In this document: one piece after another, positions 1 through 15,300 of the stretch
Position numbering within the stretch: position 1 is the stretch's first letter
How the letters are laid out: every line of letters begins with the position of its first letter
Assembly: GCA_032622095.1 (NCBI GenBank)
Contig: CP136066.1
Coordinates: 59,302,609-59,366,608, forward strand
Source: Siphonodentalium dalli
Taxonomy: Eukaryota > Mollusca > Scaphopoda > Gadilida > Siphonodentaliidae
Direction: 5' to 3'
Length of the DNA stretch: 64,000 bases
Notes under the pieces: model-generated
What the model saw: only the letters and a program-made list of their open reading frames with translations
Told to the model about the DNA's origin: nothing
Database searches by the model: none
Made by a program: the position numbers and the translations under genes

Positions 1-764
1 ATGTAGCTGATGACGCGTACGATCACAAAACCGTAGCAACGTGTTAATGAACGTTTTCGTCAAACTCCAGGCAGAGTTATCTCCCATCGCTCCGCTGAGA
101 TACGAGTATCGGTACACGATTTAGAGGGTTGTAGGGGGTCTGAAAAATAGAAAAATAAGTATATGGGGACCATAACAGCCAGTGTAGCCTGTGTTAAATG
201 TGTCATTACTGGTTTGAAGGTTTATTATTTTATCAAACTGGGAAAGTTTATAAAAAAGTGAATAATTTGGATGCGTAACAGGATTTTCGTACTCAGCGAA
301 GGCCAACTGTATGTTTTTTGTTCCAGGAAAATAGCCTGATTTCTCTCCCCTAAATTATGTCATCTGCGCGCGCAAAGACATCGTTTTCAAATTGCTAGGA
401 TAACTTTTTATCTATTTAAAATACGTATCAGCTCTGACATAGCTCTATAAGGTGGAAGAAGCTTATTTACTGCCATTCGCTCTGTCCTGGTCTGTTTTTG
501 GGTTGAATATGGTCAAATTAAGTAAAAAGTGGGCAAATATTAAGCGTTTTGTGTGTGCAAACCAAGGGGCATAACTATGTGAATAATTCTACAAAGAAGA
601 TAAAGTAGAGACATATGATTAATCAACAATTTCTGTCGAAATTAAAACATGCCTGATGGGACCTATGCCAAAGATAAGGGCTCAGCATGTTTGAAGTACA
701 GAACCTCCTCCCAGGTTGGCCGAAATTGTTGGAAATCGTGTATTGCTTCCTGAAAAGAAGTAAA

Positions 765-1640
765 ACTCAGCTTTACATCATTTTACAGTTTCCGTGGCAA
801 GAGTTTCGTTTATTCAGGGTATGTATGTTGTAGGGAGCAACTACGTCGTAAACCAGAGATGTGCCTTCTAGCTGACGGACAGAACGATCGGAATAACATA
901 AGGTTGTATAGTTGGAATGATTCGTGAGCGAGCTCATGGCCTGTTGTTCAGAAGTGATGCAAATATCCGTCTTATGAATAGGATTTACTATCTCCATAGC
1001 AACAAGACCATTTCTTCCAATATTGTTGTCGGGAACATACTCGGTGGGAAGCGGTAGTTGGGCCCTTGCCAATGTATGCCTGCTGCTGTGGCAGTTAGTC
1101 GTGCAGGTTATGATACGTACGATCATAACACCATAGCAGCGGTTTATTTGTGCTTATGAACGCTTTTGTGATTTTGTACTGGAAATAAGTGATACTCAGC
1201 TTCACAGCGTTTTACAGTTCCCATGGCAAGAGTTCCATCATTTTCTCACGTAGCCTGTTGCATGGGACGATTCTGGCGGTTAACCAGAGATGGGCGTTAC
1301 CCGATGTATGCCGACACCTGTAGTTGTTGGACATCTAGCTGACGGACAGAACGATCAGAAACCATAAATCTTACTGTTGAAATGGCTATTAGGCAGAGCT
1401 CATGGCCTGAGCGGAAGTGAGAAAATTGCCAGTCGAATGCGCAGGATTTACAATATCCATGGCAACAACGCAATTTCTTCAGAGATTGTGGTCGGGAACA
1501 TACCCGATGGCTAGCGGGAGTTGGGTCCTAGCTTATGTATGCTTACATTTGTAGTAGTTGGACATGTAGCTGATGACGCGTACGATCACAAAACCGTAGC
1601 AACGTGTTAATGAACGTTTTCGTCAAACTCCAGGCAGAGT
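765..1640 (+). repeat. Internal duplication inside each satellite monomer
   Basis: Within one monomer, 765-1193 and 1194-1640 are diverged direct copies. Both contain, in the same order, a word like ttttacagttyccrtggcaa, then ctagctgacggacagaacga, then gagctcatggcctg, then tatccatrgcaacaa, then a gtcgggaacatac box, and finally a cgtacgatca box followed by a gtgttaatgaacg-like stretch. Identity is roughly two thirds by eye. The remaining ~690 bp of the monomer (for example 1,641-2,327) has no internal copy that I see. The monomer therefore arose from an older dimer plus a unique spacer. This structure repeats in every unit. Confidence 0.9.
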
Positions 1641-4600
1641 TATCTCCCATCGCTCCGCTGAGATACGAGTATCGGTACACGATTTAGAGGGTTGTAGGGG
1701 GTCTGAAAAATAGAAAAATAAGTATATGGGGACCATAACAGCCAGTGTAGCCTGTGTTAAATGTGTCATTACTGGTTTGAAGGTTTATTATTTTATCAAA
1801 CTGGGAAAGTTTATAAAAAAGTGAATAATTTGGATGCGTAACAGGATTTTCGTACTCAGCGAAGGCCAACTGTATGTTTTTTGTTCCAGGAAGATAGCCT
1901 GATTTCTCTCCCCTAAATTATGTCATCTGCGCGCGCAAAGACATCGTTTTCAAATTGCTAGGATAACTTTTTATCTATTTAAAATACGTATCAGCTCTGA
2001 CATAGCTCTATAAGGTGGAAGAAGCTTATTTACTGCCATTCGCTCTGTCCTGGTCTGTTTTTGGGTTGAATATGGTCAAATTAAGTAAAAAGTGGGCAAA
2101 TATTAAGCGTTTTGTGTGTGCAAACCAAGGGGCATAACTATGTGAATAATTCTACAAAGAAGATAAAGTAGAGACATATGATTAATCAACAATTTCTGTC
2201 GAAATTAAAACATGCCTGATGGGACCTATGCCAAAGATAAGGGCTCAGCATGTTTGAAGTACAGAACCTCCTCCCAGGTTGGCCGAAATTGTTGGAAATC
2301 GTGTATTGCTTCCTGAAAAGAAGTAAAACTCAGCTTTACATCATTTTACAGTTTCCGTGGCAAGAGTTTCGTTTATTCAGGGTATGTATGTTGTAGGGAG
2401 CAACTACGTCGTAAACCAGAGATGTGCCTTCTAGCTGACGGACAGAACGATCGGAATAACATAAGGTTGTATAGTTGGAATGATTCGTGAGCGAGCTCAT
2501 GGCCTGTTGTTCAGAAGTGATGCAAATATCCGTCTTATGAATAGGATTTACTATCTCCATAGCAACAAGACCATTTCTTCCAATATTGTTGTCGGGAACA
2601 TACTCGGTGGGAAGCGGTAGTTGGGCCCTTGCCAATGTATGCCTGCTGCTGTGGCAGTTAGTCGTGCAGGTTATGATACGTACGATCATAACACCATAGC
2701 AGCGGTTTATTTGTGCTTATGAACGCTTTTGTGATTTTGTACTGGAAATAAGTGATACTCAGCTTCACAGCGTTTTACAGTTCCCATGGCAAGAGTTCCA
2801 TCATTTTCTCACGTAGCCTGTTGCATGGGACGATTCTGGCGGTTAACCAGAGATGGGCGTTACCCGATGTATGCCGACACCTGTAGTTGTTGGACATCTA
2901 GCTGACGGACAGAACGATCAGAAACCATAAATCTTACTGTTGAAATGGCTATTAGGCAGAGCTCATGGCCTGAGCGGAAGTGAGAAAATTGCCAGTCGAA
3001 TGCGCAGGATTTACAATATCCATGGCAACAACGCAATTTCTTCAGAGATTGTGGTCGGGAACATACCCGATGGCTAGCGGGAGTTGGGTCCTAGCTTATG
3101 TATGCTTACATTTGTAGTAGTTGGACATGTAGCTGATGACGCGTACGATCACAAAACCGTAGCAACGTGTTAATGAACGTTTTCGTCAAACTCCAGGCAG
3201 AGTTATCTCCCATCGCTCCGCTGAGATACGAGTATCGGTACACGATTTAGAGGGTTGTAGGGGGTCTGAAAAATAGAAAAATAAGTATATGGGGACCATA
3301 ACAGCCAGTGTAGCCTGTGTTAAATGTGTCATTACTGGTTTGAAGGTTTATTATTTTATCAAACTGGGAAAGTTTATAAAAAAGTGAATAATTTGGATGC
3401 GTAACAGGATTTTCGTACTCAGCGAAGGCCAACTGTATGTTTTTTGTTCCAGGAAAATAGCCTGATTTCTCTCCCCTAAATTATGTCATCTGCGCGCGCA
3501 AAGACATCGTTTTCAAATTGCTAGGATAACTTTTTATCTATTTAAAATACGTATCAGCTCTGACATAGCTCTATAAGGTGGAAGAAGCTTATTTACTGCC
3601 ATTCGCTCTGTCCTGGTCTGTTTTTGGGTTGAATATGGTCAAATTAAGTAAAAAGTGGGCAAATATTAAGCGTTTTGTGTGTGCAAACCAAGGGGCATAA
3701 CTATGTGAATAATTCTACAAAGAAGATAAAGTAGAGACATATGATTAATCAACAATTTCTGTCGAAATTAAAACATGCCTGATGGGACCTATGCCAAAGA
3801 TAAGGGCTCAGCATGTTTGAAGTACAGAACCTCCTCCCAAGTTGGCCAAAATTGTTGGAAATCGTGTATTGCTACTTGAAATGAAGTAAAACTCAGCTTT
3901 ACATCATTTTACAGTTTCCGTGGCAAGAGTTTCGTTTATTCGGGGTATATATGTTGTAGGGAGAACCTACGGTCGTAAACCAGAGATGGGCCTTCTAGCT
4001 GACGGACAGAACGATCGGAATAACATAAAGTTGTATAGTTGGAATGATTCGTGAGCGAGCTCATGGCCTGTTGTTCATAAGTGATTCAAATATCCGTCTT
4101 ATGAATAGGATTTACTATCTCCATAGCAACAAGACCATTTCTTCCAATATTGTTGTCGGGAACATACTCGGTGGGAAGCGGTAGTTGGGCCCTTGCCAAT
4201 GTATGCCTGCTGCTGTGGCAGTTAGTCGTGCAGGTTATGATACGTACGATCATAACACCATAGCAGCGGTTTATTTGTGCTTATGAACGCTTTTGTGATT
4301 TTGTACTGGAAATAAGTGATACTCAGCTTCACAGCGTTTTACAGTTCCCATGGCAAGAGTTCCATCATTTTCTCACGTAGCCTGTTGCATGGGACGATTC
4401 TGGCGGTTAACCAGAGATGGGCGTTACCCGATGTATGCCGACACCTGTAGTTGTTGGACATCTAGCTGACGGACAGAACGATCAGAAACCATAAATCTTA
4501 CTGTTGAAATGGCTATTAGGCAGAGCTCATGGCCTGAGCGGAAGTGAGAAAATTGCCAGTCGAATGCGCAGGATTTACAATATCCATGGCAACAACGCAA

Positions 4601-7600
4601 TTTCTTCAGAGATTGTGGTCGGGAACATACCCGATGGCTAGCGGGAGTTGGGTCCTAGCTTATGTATGCTTACATTTGTAGTAGTTGGACATGTAGCTGA
4701 TGACGCGTACGATCACAAAACCGTAGCAACGTGTTAATGAACGTTTTCGTCAAACTCCAGGCAGAGTTATCTCCCATCGCTCCGCTGAGATACGAGTATC
4801 GGTACACGATTTAGAGGGTTGTAGGGGGTCTGAAAAATAGAAAAATAAGTATATGGGGACCATAACAGCCAGTGTAGCCTGTGTTAAATGTGTCATTACT
4901 GGTTTGAAGGTTTATTATTTTATCAAACTGGGAAAGTTTATAAAAAAGTGAATAATTTGGATGCGTAACAGGATTTTCGTACTCAGCGAAGGCCAACTGT
5001 ATGTTTTTTGTTCCAGGAAAATAGCCTGATTTCTCTCCCCTAAATTATGTCATCTGCGCGCGCAAAGACATCGTTTTCAAATTGCTAGGATAACTTTTTA
5101 TCTATTTAAAATACGTATCAGCTCTGACATAGCTCTATAAGGTGGAAGAAGCTTATTTACTGCCATTCGCTCTGTCCTGGTCTGTTTTTGGGTTGAATAT
5201 GGTCAAATTAAGTAAAAAGTGGGCAAATATTAAGCGTTTTGTGTGTGCAAACCAAGGGGCATAACTATGTGAATAATTCTACAAAGAAGATAAAGTAGAG
5301 ACATATGATTAATCAACAATTTCTGTCGAAATTAAAACATGCCTGATGGGACCTATGCCAAAGATAAGGGCTCAGCATGTTTGAAGTACAGAACCTCCTC
5401 CCAGGTTGGCCGAAATTGTTGGAAATCGTGTATTGCTTCCTGAAAAGAAGTAAAACTCAGCTTTACATCATTTTACAGTTTCCGTGGCAAGAGTTTCGTT
5501 TATTCAGGGTATGTATGTTGTAGGGAGCAACTACGTCGTAAACCAGAGATGTGCCTTCTAGCTGACGGACAGAACGATCGGAATAACATAAGGTTGTATA
5601 GTTGGAATGATTCGTGAGCGAGCTCATGGCCTGTTGTTCAGAAGTGATGCAAATATCCGTCTTATGAATAGGATTTACTATCTCCATAGCAACAAGACCA
5701 TTTCTTCCAATATTGTTGTCGGGAACATACTCGGTGGGAAGCGGTAGTTGGGCCCTTGCCAATGTATGCCTGCTGCTGTGGCAGTTAGTCGTGCAGGTTA
5801 TGATACGTACGATCATAACACCATAGCAGCGGTTTATTTGTGCTTATGAACGCTTTTGTGATTTTGTACTGGAAATAAGTGATACTCAGCTTCACAGCGT
5901 TTTACAGTTCCCATGGCAAGAGTTCCATCATTTTCTCACGTAGCCTGTTGCATGGGACGATTCTGGCGGTTAACCAGAGATGGGCGTTACCCGATGTATG
6001 CCGACACCTGTAGTTGTTGGACATCTAGCTGACGGACAGAACGATCAGAAACCATAAATCTTACTGTTGAAATGGCTATTAGGCAGAGCTCATGGCCTGA
6101 GCGGAAGTGAGAAAATTGCCAGTCGAATGCGCAGGATTTACAATATCCATGGCAACAACGCAATTTCTTCAGAGATTGTGGTCGGGAACATACCCGATGG
6201 CTAGCGGGAGTTGGGTCCTAGCTTATGTATGCTTACATTTGTAGTAGTTGGACATGTAGCTGATGACGCGTACGATCACAAAACCGTAGCAACGTGTTAA
6301 TGAACGTTTTCGTCAAACTCCAGGCAGAGTTATCTCCCATCGCTCCGCTGAGATACGAGTATCGGTACACGATTTAGAGGGTTGTAGGGGGTCTGAAAAA
6401 TAGAAAAATAAGTATATGGGGACCATAACAGCCAGTGTAGCCTGTGTTAAATGTGTCATTACTGGTTTGAAGGTTTATTATTTTATCAAACTGGGAAAGT
6501 TTATAAAAAAGTGAATAATTTGGATGCGTAACAGGATTTTCGTACTCAGCGAAGGCCAACTGTATGTTTTTTGTTCCAGGAAAATAGCCTGATTTCTCTC
6601 CCCTAAATTATGTCATCTGCGCGCGCAAAGACATCGTTTTCAAATTGCTAGGATAACTTTTTATCTATTTAAAATACGTATCAGCTCTGACATAGCTCTA
6701 TAAGGTGGAAGAAGCTTATTTACTGCCATTCGCTCTGTCCTGGTCTGTTTTTGGGTTGAATATGGTCAAATTAAGTAAAAAGTGGGCAAATATTAAGCGT
6801 TTTGTGTGTGCAAACCAAGGGGCATAACTATGTGAATAATTCTACAAAGAAGATAAAGTAGAGACATATGATTAATCAACAATTTCTGTCGAAATTAAAA
6901 CATGCCTGATGGGACCTATGCCAAAGATAAGGGCTCAGCATGTTTGAAGTACAGAACCTCCTCCCAGGTTGGCCGAAATTGTTGGAAATCGTGTATTGCT
7001 TCCTGAAAAGAAGTAAAACTCAGCTTTACATCATTTTACAGTTTCCGTGGCAAGAGTTTCGTTTATTCAGGGTATGTATGTTGTAGGGAGCAACTACGTC
7101 GTAAACCAGAGATGTGCCTTCTAGCTGACGGACAGAACGATCGGAATAACATAAGGTTGTATAGTTGGAATGATTCGTGAGCGAGCTCATGGCCTGTTGT
7201 TCAGAAGTGATGCAAATATCCGTCTTATGAATAGGATTTACTATCTCCATAGCAACAAGACCATTTCTTCCAATATTGTTGTCGGGAACATACTCGGTGG
7301 GAAGCGGTAGTTGGGCCCTTGCCAATGTATGCCTGCTGCTGTGGCAGTTAGTCGTGCAGGTTATGATACGTACGATCATAACACCATAGCAGCGGTTTAT
7401 TTGTGCTTATGAACGCTTTTGTGATTTTGTACTGGAAATAAGTGATACTCAGCTTCACAGCGTTTTACAGTTCCCATGGCAAGAGTTCCATCATTTTCTC
7501 ACGTAGCCTGTTGCATGGGACGATTCTGGCGGTTAACCAGAGATGGGCGTTACCCGATGTATGCCGACACCTGTAGTTGTTGGACATCTAGCTGACGGAC

Positions 7601-9380
7601 AGAACGATCAGAAACCATAAATCTTACTGTTGAAATGGCTATTAGGCAGAGCTCATGGCCTGAGCGGAAGTGAGAAAATTGCCAGTCGAATGCGCAGGAT
7701 TTACAATATCCATGGCAACAACGCAATTTCTTCAGAGATTGTGGTCGGGAACATACCCGATGGCTAGCGGGAGTTGGGTCCTAGCTTATGTATGCTTACA
7801 TTTGTAGTAGTTGGACATGTAGCTGATGACGCGTACGATCACAAAACCGTAGCAACGTGTTAATGAACGTTTTCGTCAAACTCCAGGCAGAGTTATCTCC
7901 CATCGCTCCGCTGAGATACGAGTATCGGTACACGATTTAGAGGGTTGTAGGGGGTCTGAAAAATAGAAAAATAAGTATATGGGGACCATAACAGCCAGTG
8001 TAGCCTGTGTTAAATGTGTCATTACTGGTTTGAAGGTTTATTATTTTATCAAACTGGGAAAGTTTATAAAAAAGTGAATAATTTGGATGCGTAACAGGAT
8101 TTTCGTACTCAGCGAAGGCCAACTGTATGTTTTTTGTTCCAGGAAAATAGCCTGATTTCTCTCCCCTAAATTATGTCATCTGCGCGCGCAAAGACATCGT
8201 TTTCAAATTGCTAGGATAACTTTTTATCTATTTAAAATACGTATCAGCTCTGACATAGCTCTATAAGGTGGAAGAAGCTTATTTACTGCCATTCGCTCTG
8301 TCCTGGTCTGTTTTTGGGTTGAATATGGTCAAATTAAGTAAAAAGTGGGCAAATATTAAGCGTTTTGTGTGTGCAAACCAAGGGGCATAACTATGTGAAT
8401 AATTCTACAAAGAAGATAAAGTAGAGACATATGATTAATCAACAATTTCTGTCGAAATTAAAACATGCCTGATGGGACCTATGCCAAAGATAAGGGCTCA
8501 GCATGTTTGAAGTACAGAACCTCCTCCCAAGTTGGCCAAAATTGTTGGAAATCGTGTATTGCTACTTGAAATGAAGTAAAACTCAGCTTTACATCATTTT
8601 ACAGTTTCCGTGGCAAGAGTTTCGTTTATTCGGGGTATATATGTTGTAGGGAGAACCTACGGTCGTAAACCAGAGATGGGCCTTCTAGCTGACGGACAGA
8701 ACGATCGGAATAACATAAAGTTGTATAGTTGGAATGATTCGTGAGCGAGCTCATGGCCTGTTGTTCATAAGTGATTCAAATATCCGTCTTATGAATAGGA
8801 TTTACTATCTCCATAGCAACAAGACCATTTCTTCCAATATTGTTGTCGGGAACATACTCGGTGGGAAGCGGTAGTTGGGCCCTTGCCAATGTATGCCTGC
8901 TGCTGTGGCAGTTAGTCGTGCAGGTTATGATACGTACGATCATAACACCATAGCAGCGGTTTATTTGTGCTTATGAACGCTTTTGTGATTTTGTACTGGA
9001 AATAAGTGATACTCAGCTTCACAGCGTTTTACAGTTCCCATGGCAAGAGTTCCATCATTTTCTCACGTAGCCTGTTGCATGGGACGATTCTGGCGGTTAA
9101 CCAGAGATGGGCGTTACCCGATGTATGCCGGCACCTGTAGTTGTTGGACATCTAGCTGACGGACAGAACGATCAGAAACCATAAATCTTACTGTTGAAAT
9201 GGCTATTAGGCAGAGCTCAAGGCCTGAGCGGAAGTGAGAAAATTGCCAGTCGAATGCGCAGGATTTACAATATCCATGGCAACAACGCAATTTCTTCAGG
9301 GATTGTGGTCGGGAACATACCCGATGGCTAGCGGGAGTTGGGTCCTAGCTTATGTATGCTTACATTTGTAGTAGTTGGAC

Positions 9381-12300
9381 ATGTAGCTGATGACGCGTAC
9401 GATCACAAAACCGTAGCAACGTGTTAATGAACGTTTTCGTCAAACTCCAGGCAGAGTTATCTCCCATCGCTCCGCTGAGATACGAGTATCGGTACACGAT
9501 TTAGAGGGTTGTAGGGGGTCTGAAAAATAGAAAAATAAGTATATGGGGACCATAACAGCCAGTGTAGCCTGTGTTAAATGTGTCATTACTGGTTTGAAGG
9601 TTTATTATTTTATCAAACTGGGAAAGTTTATAAAAAAGTGAATAATTTGGATGCGTAACAGGATTTTCGTACTCAGCGAAGGCCAACTGTATGTTTTTTG
9701 TTCCAGGAAAATAGCCTGATTTCTCTCCCCTAAATTATGTCATCTGCGCGCGCAAAGACATCGTTTTCAAATTGCTAGGATAACTTTTTATCTATTTAAA
9801 ATACGTATCAGCTCTGACATAGCTCTATAAGGTGGAAGAAGCTTATTTACTGCCATTCGCTCTGTCCTGGTCTGTTATTGGGTTGAATATGGTCAAATTA
9901 AGTAAAAAGTGGGCAAATATTAAGCGTTTTGTGTGTGCAAACCAAGGGGCATAACTATGTGAATAATTCTACAAAGAAGATAAAGTAGAGACATATGATT
10001 AATCAACAATTTCTGTCGAAATTAAAACATGCCTGATGGGACCTATGCCAAAGATAAGGGCTCAGCATGTTTGAAGTACAGAACCTCCTCCCAGGTTGGC
10101 CGAAATTGTTGGAAATCGTGTATTGCTTCCTGAAAAGAAGTAAAACTCAGCTTTACATCATTTTACAGTTTCCGTGGCAAGAGTTTCGTTTATTCAGGGT
10201 ATGTATGTTGTAGGGAGCAACTACGTCGTAAACCAGAGATGTGCCTTCTAGCTGACGGACAGAACGATCGGAATAACATAAGGTTGTATAGTTGGAATGA
10301 TTCGTGAGCGAGCTCATGGCCTGTTGTTCAGAAGTGATGCAAATATCCGTCTTATGAATAGGATTTACTATCTCCATAGCAACAAGACCATTTCTTCCAA
10401 TATTGTTGTCGGGAACATACTCGGTGGGAAGCGGTAGTTGGGCCCTTGCCAATGTATGCCTGCTGCTGTGGCAGTTAGTCGTGCAGGTTATGATACGTAC
10501 GATCATAACACCATAGCAGCGGTTTATTTGTGCTTATGAACGCTTTTGTGATTTTGTACTGGAAATAAGTGATACTCAGCTTCACAGCGTTTTACAGTTC
10601 CCATGGCAAGAGTTCCATCATTTTCTCACGTAGCCTGTTGCATGGGACGATTCTGGCGGTTAACCAGAGATGGGCGTTACCCGATGTATGCCGACACCTG
10701 TAGTTGTTGGACATCTAGCTGACGGACAGAACGATCAGAAACCATAAATCTTACTGTTGAAATGGCTATTAGGCAGAGCTCATGGCCTGAGCGGAAGTGA
10801 GAAAATTGCCAGTCGAATGCGCAGGATTTACAATATCCATGGCAACAACGCAATTTCTTCAGAGATTGTGGTCGGGAACATACCCGATGGCTAGCGGGAG
10901 TTGGGTCCTAGCTTATGTATGCTTACATTTGTAGTAGTTGGACATGTAGCTGATGACGCGTACGATCACAAAACCGTAGCAACGTGTTAATGAACGTTTT
11001 CGTCAAACTCCAGGCAGAGTTATCTCCCATCGCTCCGCTGAGATACGAGTATCGGTACACGATTTAGAGGGTTGTAGGGGGTCTGAAAAATAGAAAAATA
11101 AGTATATGGGGACCATAACAGCCAGTGTAGCCTGTGTTAAATGTGTCATTACTGGTTTGAAGGTTTATTATTTTATCAAACTGGGAAAGTTTATAAAAAA
11201 GTGAATAATTTGGATGCGTAACAGGATTTTCGTACTCAGCGAAGGCCAACTGTATGTTTTTTGTTCCAGGAAAATAGCCTGATTTCTCTCCCCTAAATTA
11301 TGTCATCTGCGCGCGCAAAGACATCGTTTTCAAATTGCTAGGATAACTTTTTATCTATTTAAAATACGTATCAGCTCTGACATAGCTCTATAAGGTGGAA
11401 GAAGCTTATTTACTGCCATTCGCTCTGTCCTGGTCTGTTTTTGGGTTGAATATGGTCAAATTAAGTAAAAAGTGGGCAAATATTAAGCGTTTTGTGTGTG
11501 CAAACCAAGGGGCATAACTATGTGAATAATTCTACAAAGAAGATAAAGTAGAGACATATGATTAATCAACAATTTCTGTCGAAATTAAAACATGCCTGAT
11601 GGGACCTATGTCAAAGATAAGGGCTCAGCATGTTTGAAGTACAGAACCTCCTCCCAGGTTGGCCGAAATTGTTGGAAATCGTGTATTGCTTCCTGAAAAG
11701 AAGTAAAACTCAGTTTTACATCATTTTACAGTTTCCGTGGCAAGAGTTTCGTTTATTCAGGGTATGTATGTTGTAGGGAGCAACTACGTCGTAAACCAGA
11801 GATGTGCCTTCTAGCTGACGGACAGAACGATCGGAATAACATAAGGTTGTATAGTTAGAATGATTCGTGAGCGAGCTCATGGCCTGTTGTTCAGAAGTGA
11901 TGCAAATATCCGTCTTATGAATAGGATTTACTATCTCCATAGCAACAAGACCATTTCTTCCAATATTGTTGTCGGGAACATACTCGGTGGGAAGCGGTAG
12001 TTGGGCCCTTGCCAATGTATGCCTGCTGCTGTGGCAGTTAGTCGTGCAGGTTATGATACGTACGATCATAACACCATAGCAGCGGTTTATTTGTGCTTAT
12101 GAACGCTTTTGTGATTTTGTACTGGAAATAAGTGATACTCAGCTTCACAGCGTTTTACAGTTCCCATGGCAAGAGTTCCATCATTTTCTCACGTAGCCTG
12201 TTGCATGGGACGATTCTGGCGGTTAACCAGAGATGGGCGTTACCCGATGTATGCCGACACCTGTAGTTGTTGGACATCTAGCTGACGGACAGAACGATCA

Positions 12301-15300
12301 GAAACCATAAATCTTACTGTTGAAATGGCTATTAGGCAGAGCTCATGGCCTGAGCGGAAGTGAGAAAATTGCCAGTCGAATGCGCAGGATTTACAATATC
12401 CATGGCAACAACGCAATTTCTTCAGAGATTGTGGTCGGGAACATACCCGATGGCTAGCGGGAGTTGGGTCCTAGCTTATGTATGCTTACATTTGTAGTAG
12501 TTGGACATGTAGCTGATGACGCGTACGATCACAAAACCGTAGCAACGTGTTAATGAACGTTTTCGTCAAACTCCAGGCAGAGTTATCTCCCATCGCTCCG
12601 CTGAGATACGAGTATCGGTACACGATTTAGAGGGTTGTAGGGGGTCTGAAAAATAGAAAAATAAGTATATGGGGACCATAACAGCCAGTGTAGCCTGTGT
12701 TAAATGTGTCATTACTGGTTTGAAGGTTTATTATTTTATCAAACTGGGAAAGTTTATAAAAAAGTGAATAATTTGGATGCGTAACAGGATTTTCGTACTC
12801 AGCGAAGGCCAACTGTATGTTTTTTGTTCCAGGAAAATAGCCTGATTTCTCTCCCCTAAATTATGTCATCTGCGCGCGCAAAGACATCGTTTTCAAATTG
12901 CTAGGATAACTTTTTATCTATTTAAAATACGTATCAGCTCTGACATAGCTCTATAAGGTGGAAGAAGCTTATTTACTGCCATTCGCTCTGTCCTGGTCTG
13001 TTTTTGGGTTGAATATGGTCAAATTAAGTAAAAAGTGGGCAAATATTAAGCGTTTTGTGTGTGCAAACCAAGGGGCATAACTATGTGAATAATTCTACAA
13101 AGAAGATAAAGTAGAGACATATGATTAATCAACAATTTCTGTCGAAATTAAAACATGCCTGATGGGACCTATGTCAAAGATAAGGGCTCAGCATGTTTGA
13201 AGTACAGAACCTCCTCCCAGGTTGGCCGAAATTGTTGGAAATCGTGTATTGCTTCCTGAAAAGAAGTAAAACTCAGCTTTACATCATTTTACAGTTTCCG
13301 TGGCAAGAGTTTCGTTTATTCAGGGTATGTATGTTGTAGGGAGCAACTACGTCGTAAACCAGAGATGTGCCTTCTAGCTGACGGACAGAACGATCGGAAT
13401 AACATAAGGTTGTATAGTTAGAATGATTCGTGAGCGAGCTCATGGCCTGTTGTTCAGAAGTGATGCAAATATCCGTCTTATGAATAGGATTTACTATCTC
13501 CATAGCAACAAGACCATTTCTTCCAATATTGTTGTCGGGAACATACTCGGTGGGAAGCGGTAGTTGGGCCCTTGCCAATGTATGCCTGCTGCTGTGGCAG
13601 TTAGTCGTGCAGGTTATGATACGTACGATCATAACACCATAGCAGCGGTTTATTTGTGCTTATGAACGCTTTTGTGATTTTGTACTGGAAATAAGTGATA
13701 CTCAGCTTCACAGCGTTTTACAGTTCCCATGGCAAGAGTTCCATCATTTTCTCACGTAGCCTGTTGCATGGGACGATTCTGGCGGTTAACCAGAGATGGG
13801 CGTTACCCGATGTATGCCGGCACCTGTAGTTGTTGGACATCTAGCTGACGGACAGAACGATCAGAAACCATAAATCTTACTGTTGAAATGGCGATTAGGC
13901 AGAGCTCATGGCCTGAGCGGAAGTGAGAAAATTGCCAGTCGAATGCGCAGGATTTACAATATCCATGGCAACAACGCAATTTCTTCAGAGATTGTGGTCG
14001 GGAACATACCCGATGGCTAGCGGGAGTTGGGTCCTAGCTTATGTATGCTTACATTTGTAGTAGTTGGACATGTAGCTGATGACGCGTACGATCACAAAAC
14101 CGTAGCAACGTGTTAATGAACGTTTTCGTCAAACTCCAGGCAGAGTTATCTCCCATCGCTCCGCTGAGATACGAGTATCGGTACACGATTTAGAGGGTTG
14201 TAGGGGGTCTGCAAAATAGAAAAATAAGTATATGGGGACCATAACAGCCAGTGTAGCCTGTGTTAAATGTGTCATTACTGGTTTGAAGGTTTATTATTTT
14301 ATCAAACTGGGAAAGTTTATAAAAAAGTGAATAATTTGGATGCGTAACAGGATTTTCGTACTCAGCGAAGGCCAACTGTATGTTTTTTGTTCCAGGAAAA
14401 TAGCCTGATTTCTCTCCCCTAAATTATGTCATCTGCGCGCGCAAAGACATCGTTTTCAAATTGCTAGGATAACTTTTTATCTATTTAAAATACGTATCAG
14501 CTCTGACATAGCTCTATAAGGTGGAATAAGCTTATTTACTGCCATTCGCTCTGTCCTGGTCTGTTTTTGGGTTGAATATGGTCAAATTAAGTAAAAAGTG
14601 GGCAAATATTAAGCGTTTTGTGTGTGCAAACCAAGGGGCATAACTATGTGAATAATTCTACAAAGAAGATAAAGTAGAGACATATGATTAATCAACAATT
14701 TCTGTCGAAATTAAAACATGCCTGATGGGACCTATGCCAAAGATAAGGGCTCAGCATGTTTGAAGTACAGAACCTCCTCCCAAGTTGGCCAAAATTGTTG
14801 GAAATCGTGTATTGCTACTTGAAATGAAGTAAAACTCAGCTTTACATCATTTTACAGTTTCCGTGGCAAGAGTTTCGTTTATTCGGGGTATATATGTTGT
14901 AGGGAGAACCTACGGTCGTAAACCAGAGATGGGCCTTCTAGCTGACGGACAGAACGATCGGAATAACATAAAGTTGTATAGTTGGAATGATTCGTGAGCG
15001 AGCTCATGGCCTGTTGTTCATAAGTGATTCAAATATCCGTCTTATGAATATGATTTACTATCTCCATAGCAACAAGACCATTTCTTCCAATATTGTTGTC
15101 GGGAACATACTCGGTGGGAAGCGGTAGTTGGGCCCTTGCCAATGTATGCCTGCTGCTGTGGCAGTTAGTCGTGCAGGTTATGATACGTACGATCATAACA
15201 CCATAGCAGCGGTTTATTTGTGCTTATGAACGCTTTTGTGATTTTGTACTGGAAATAAGTGATACTCAGCTTCACAGCGTTTTACAGTTCCCATGGCAAG

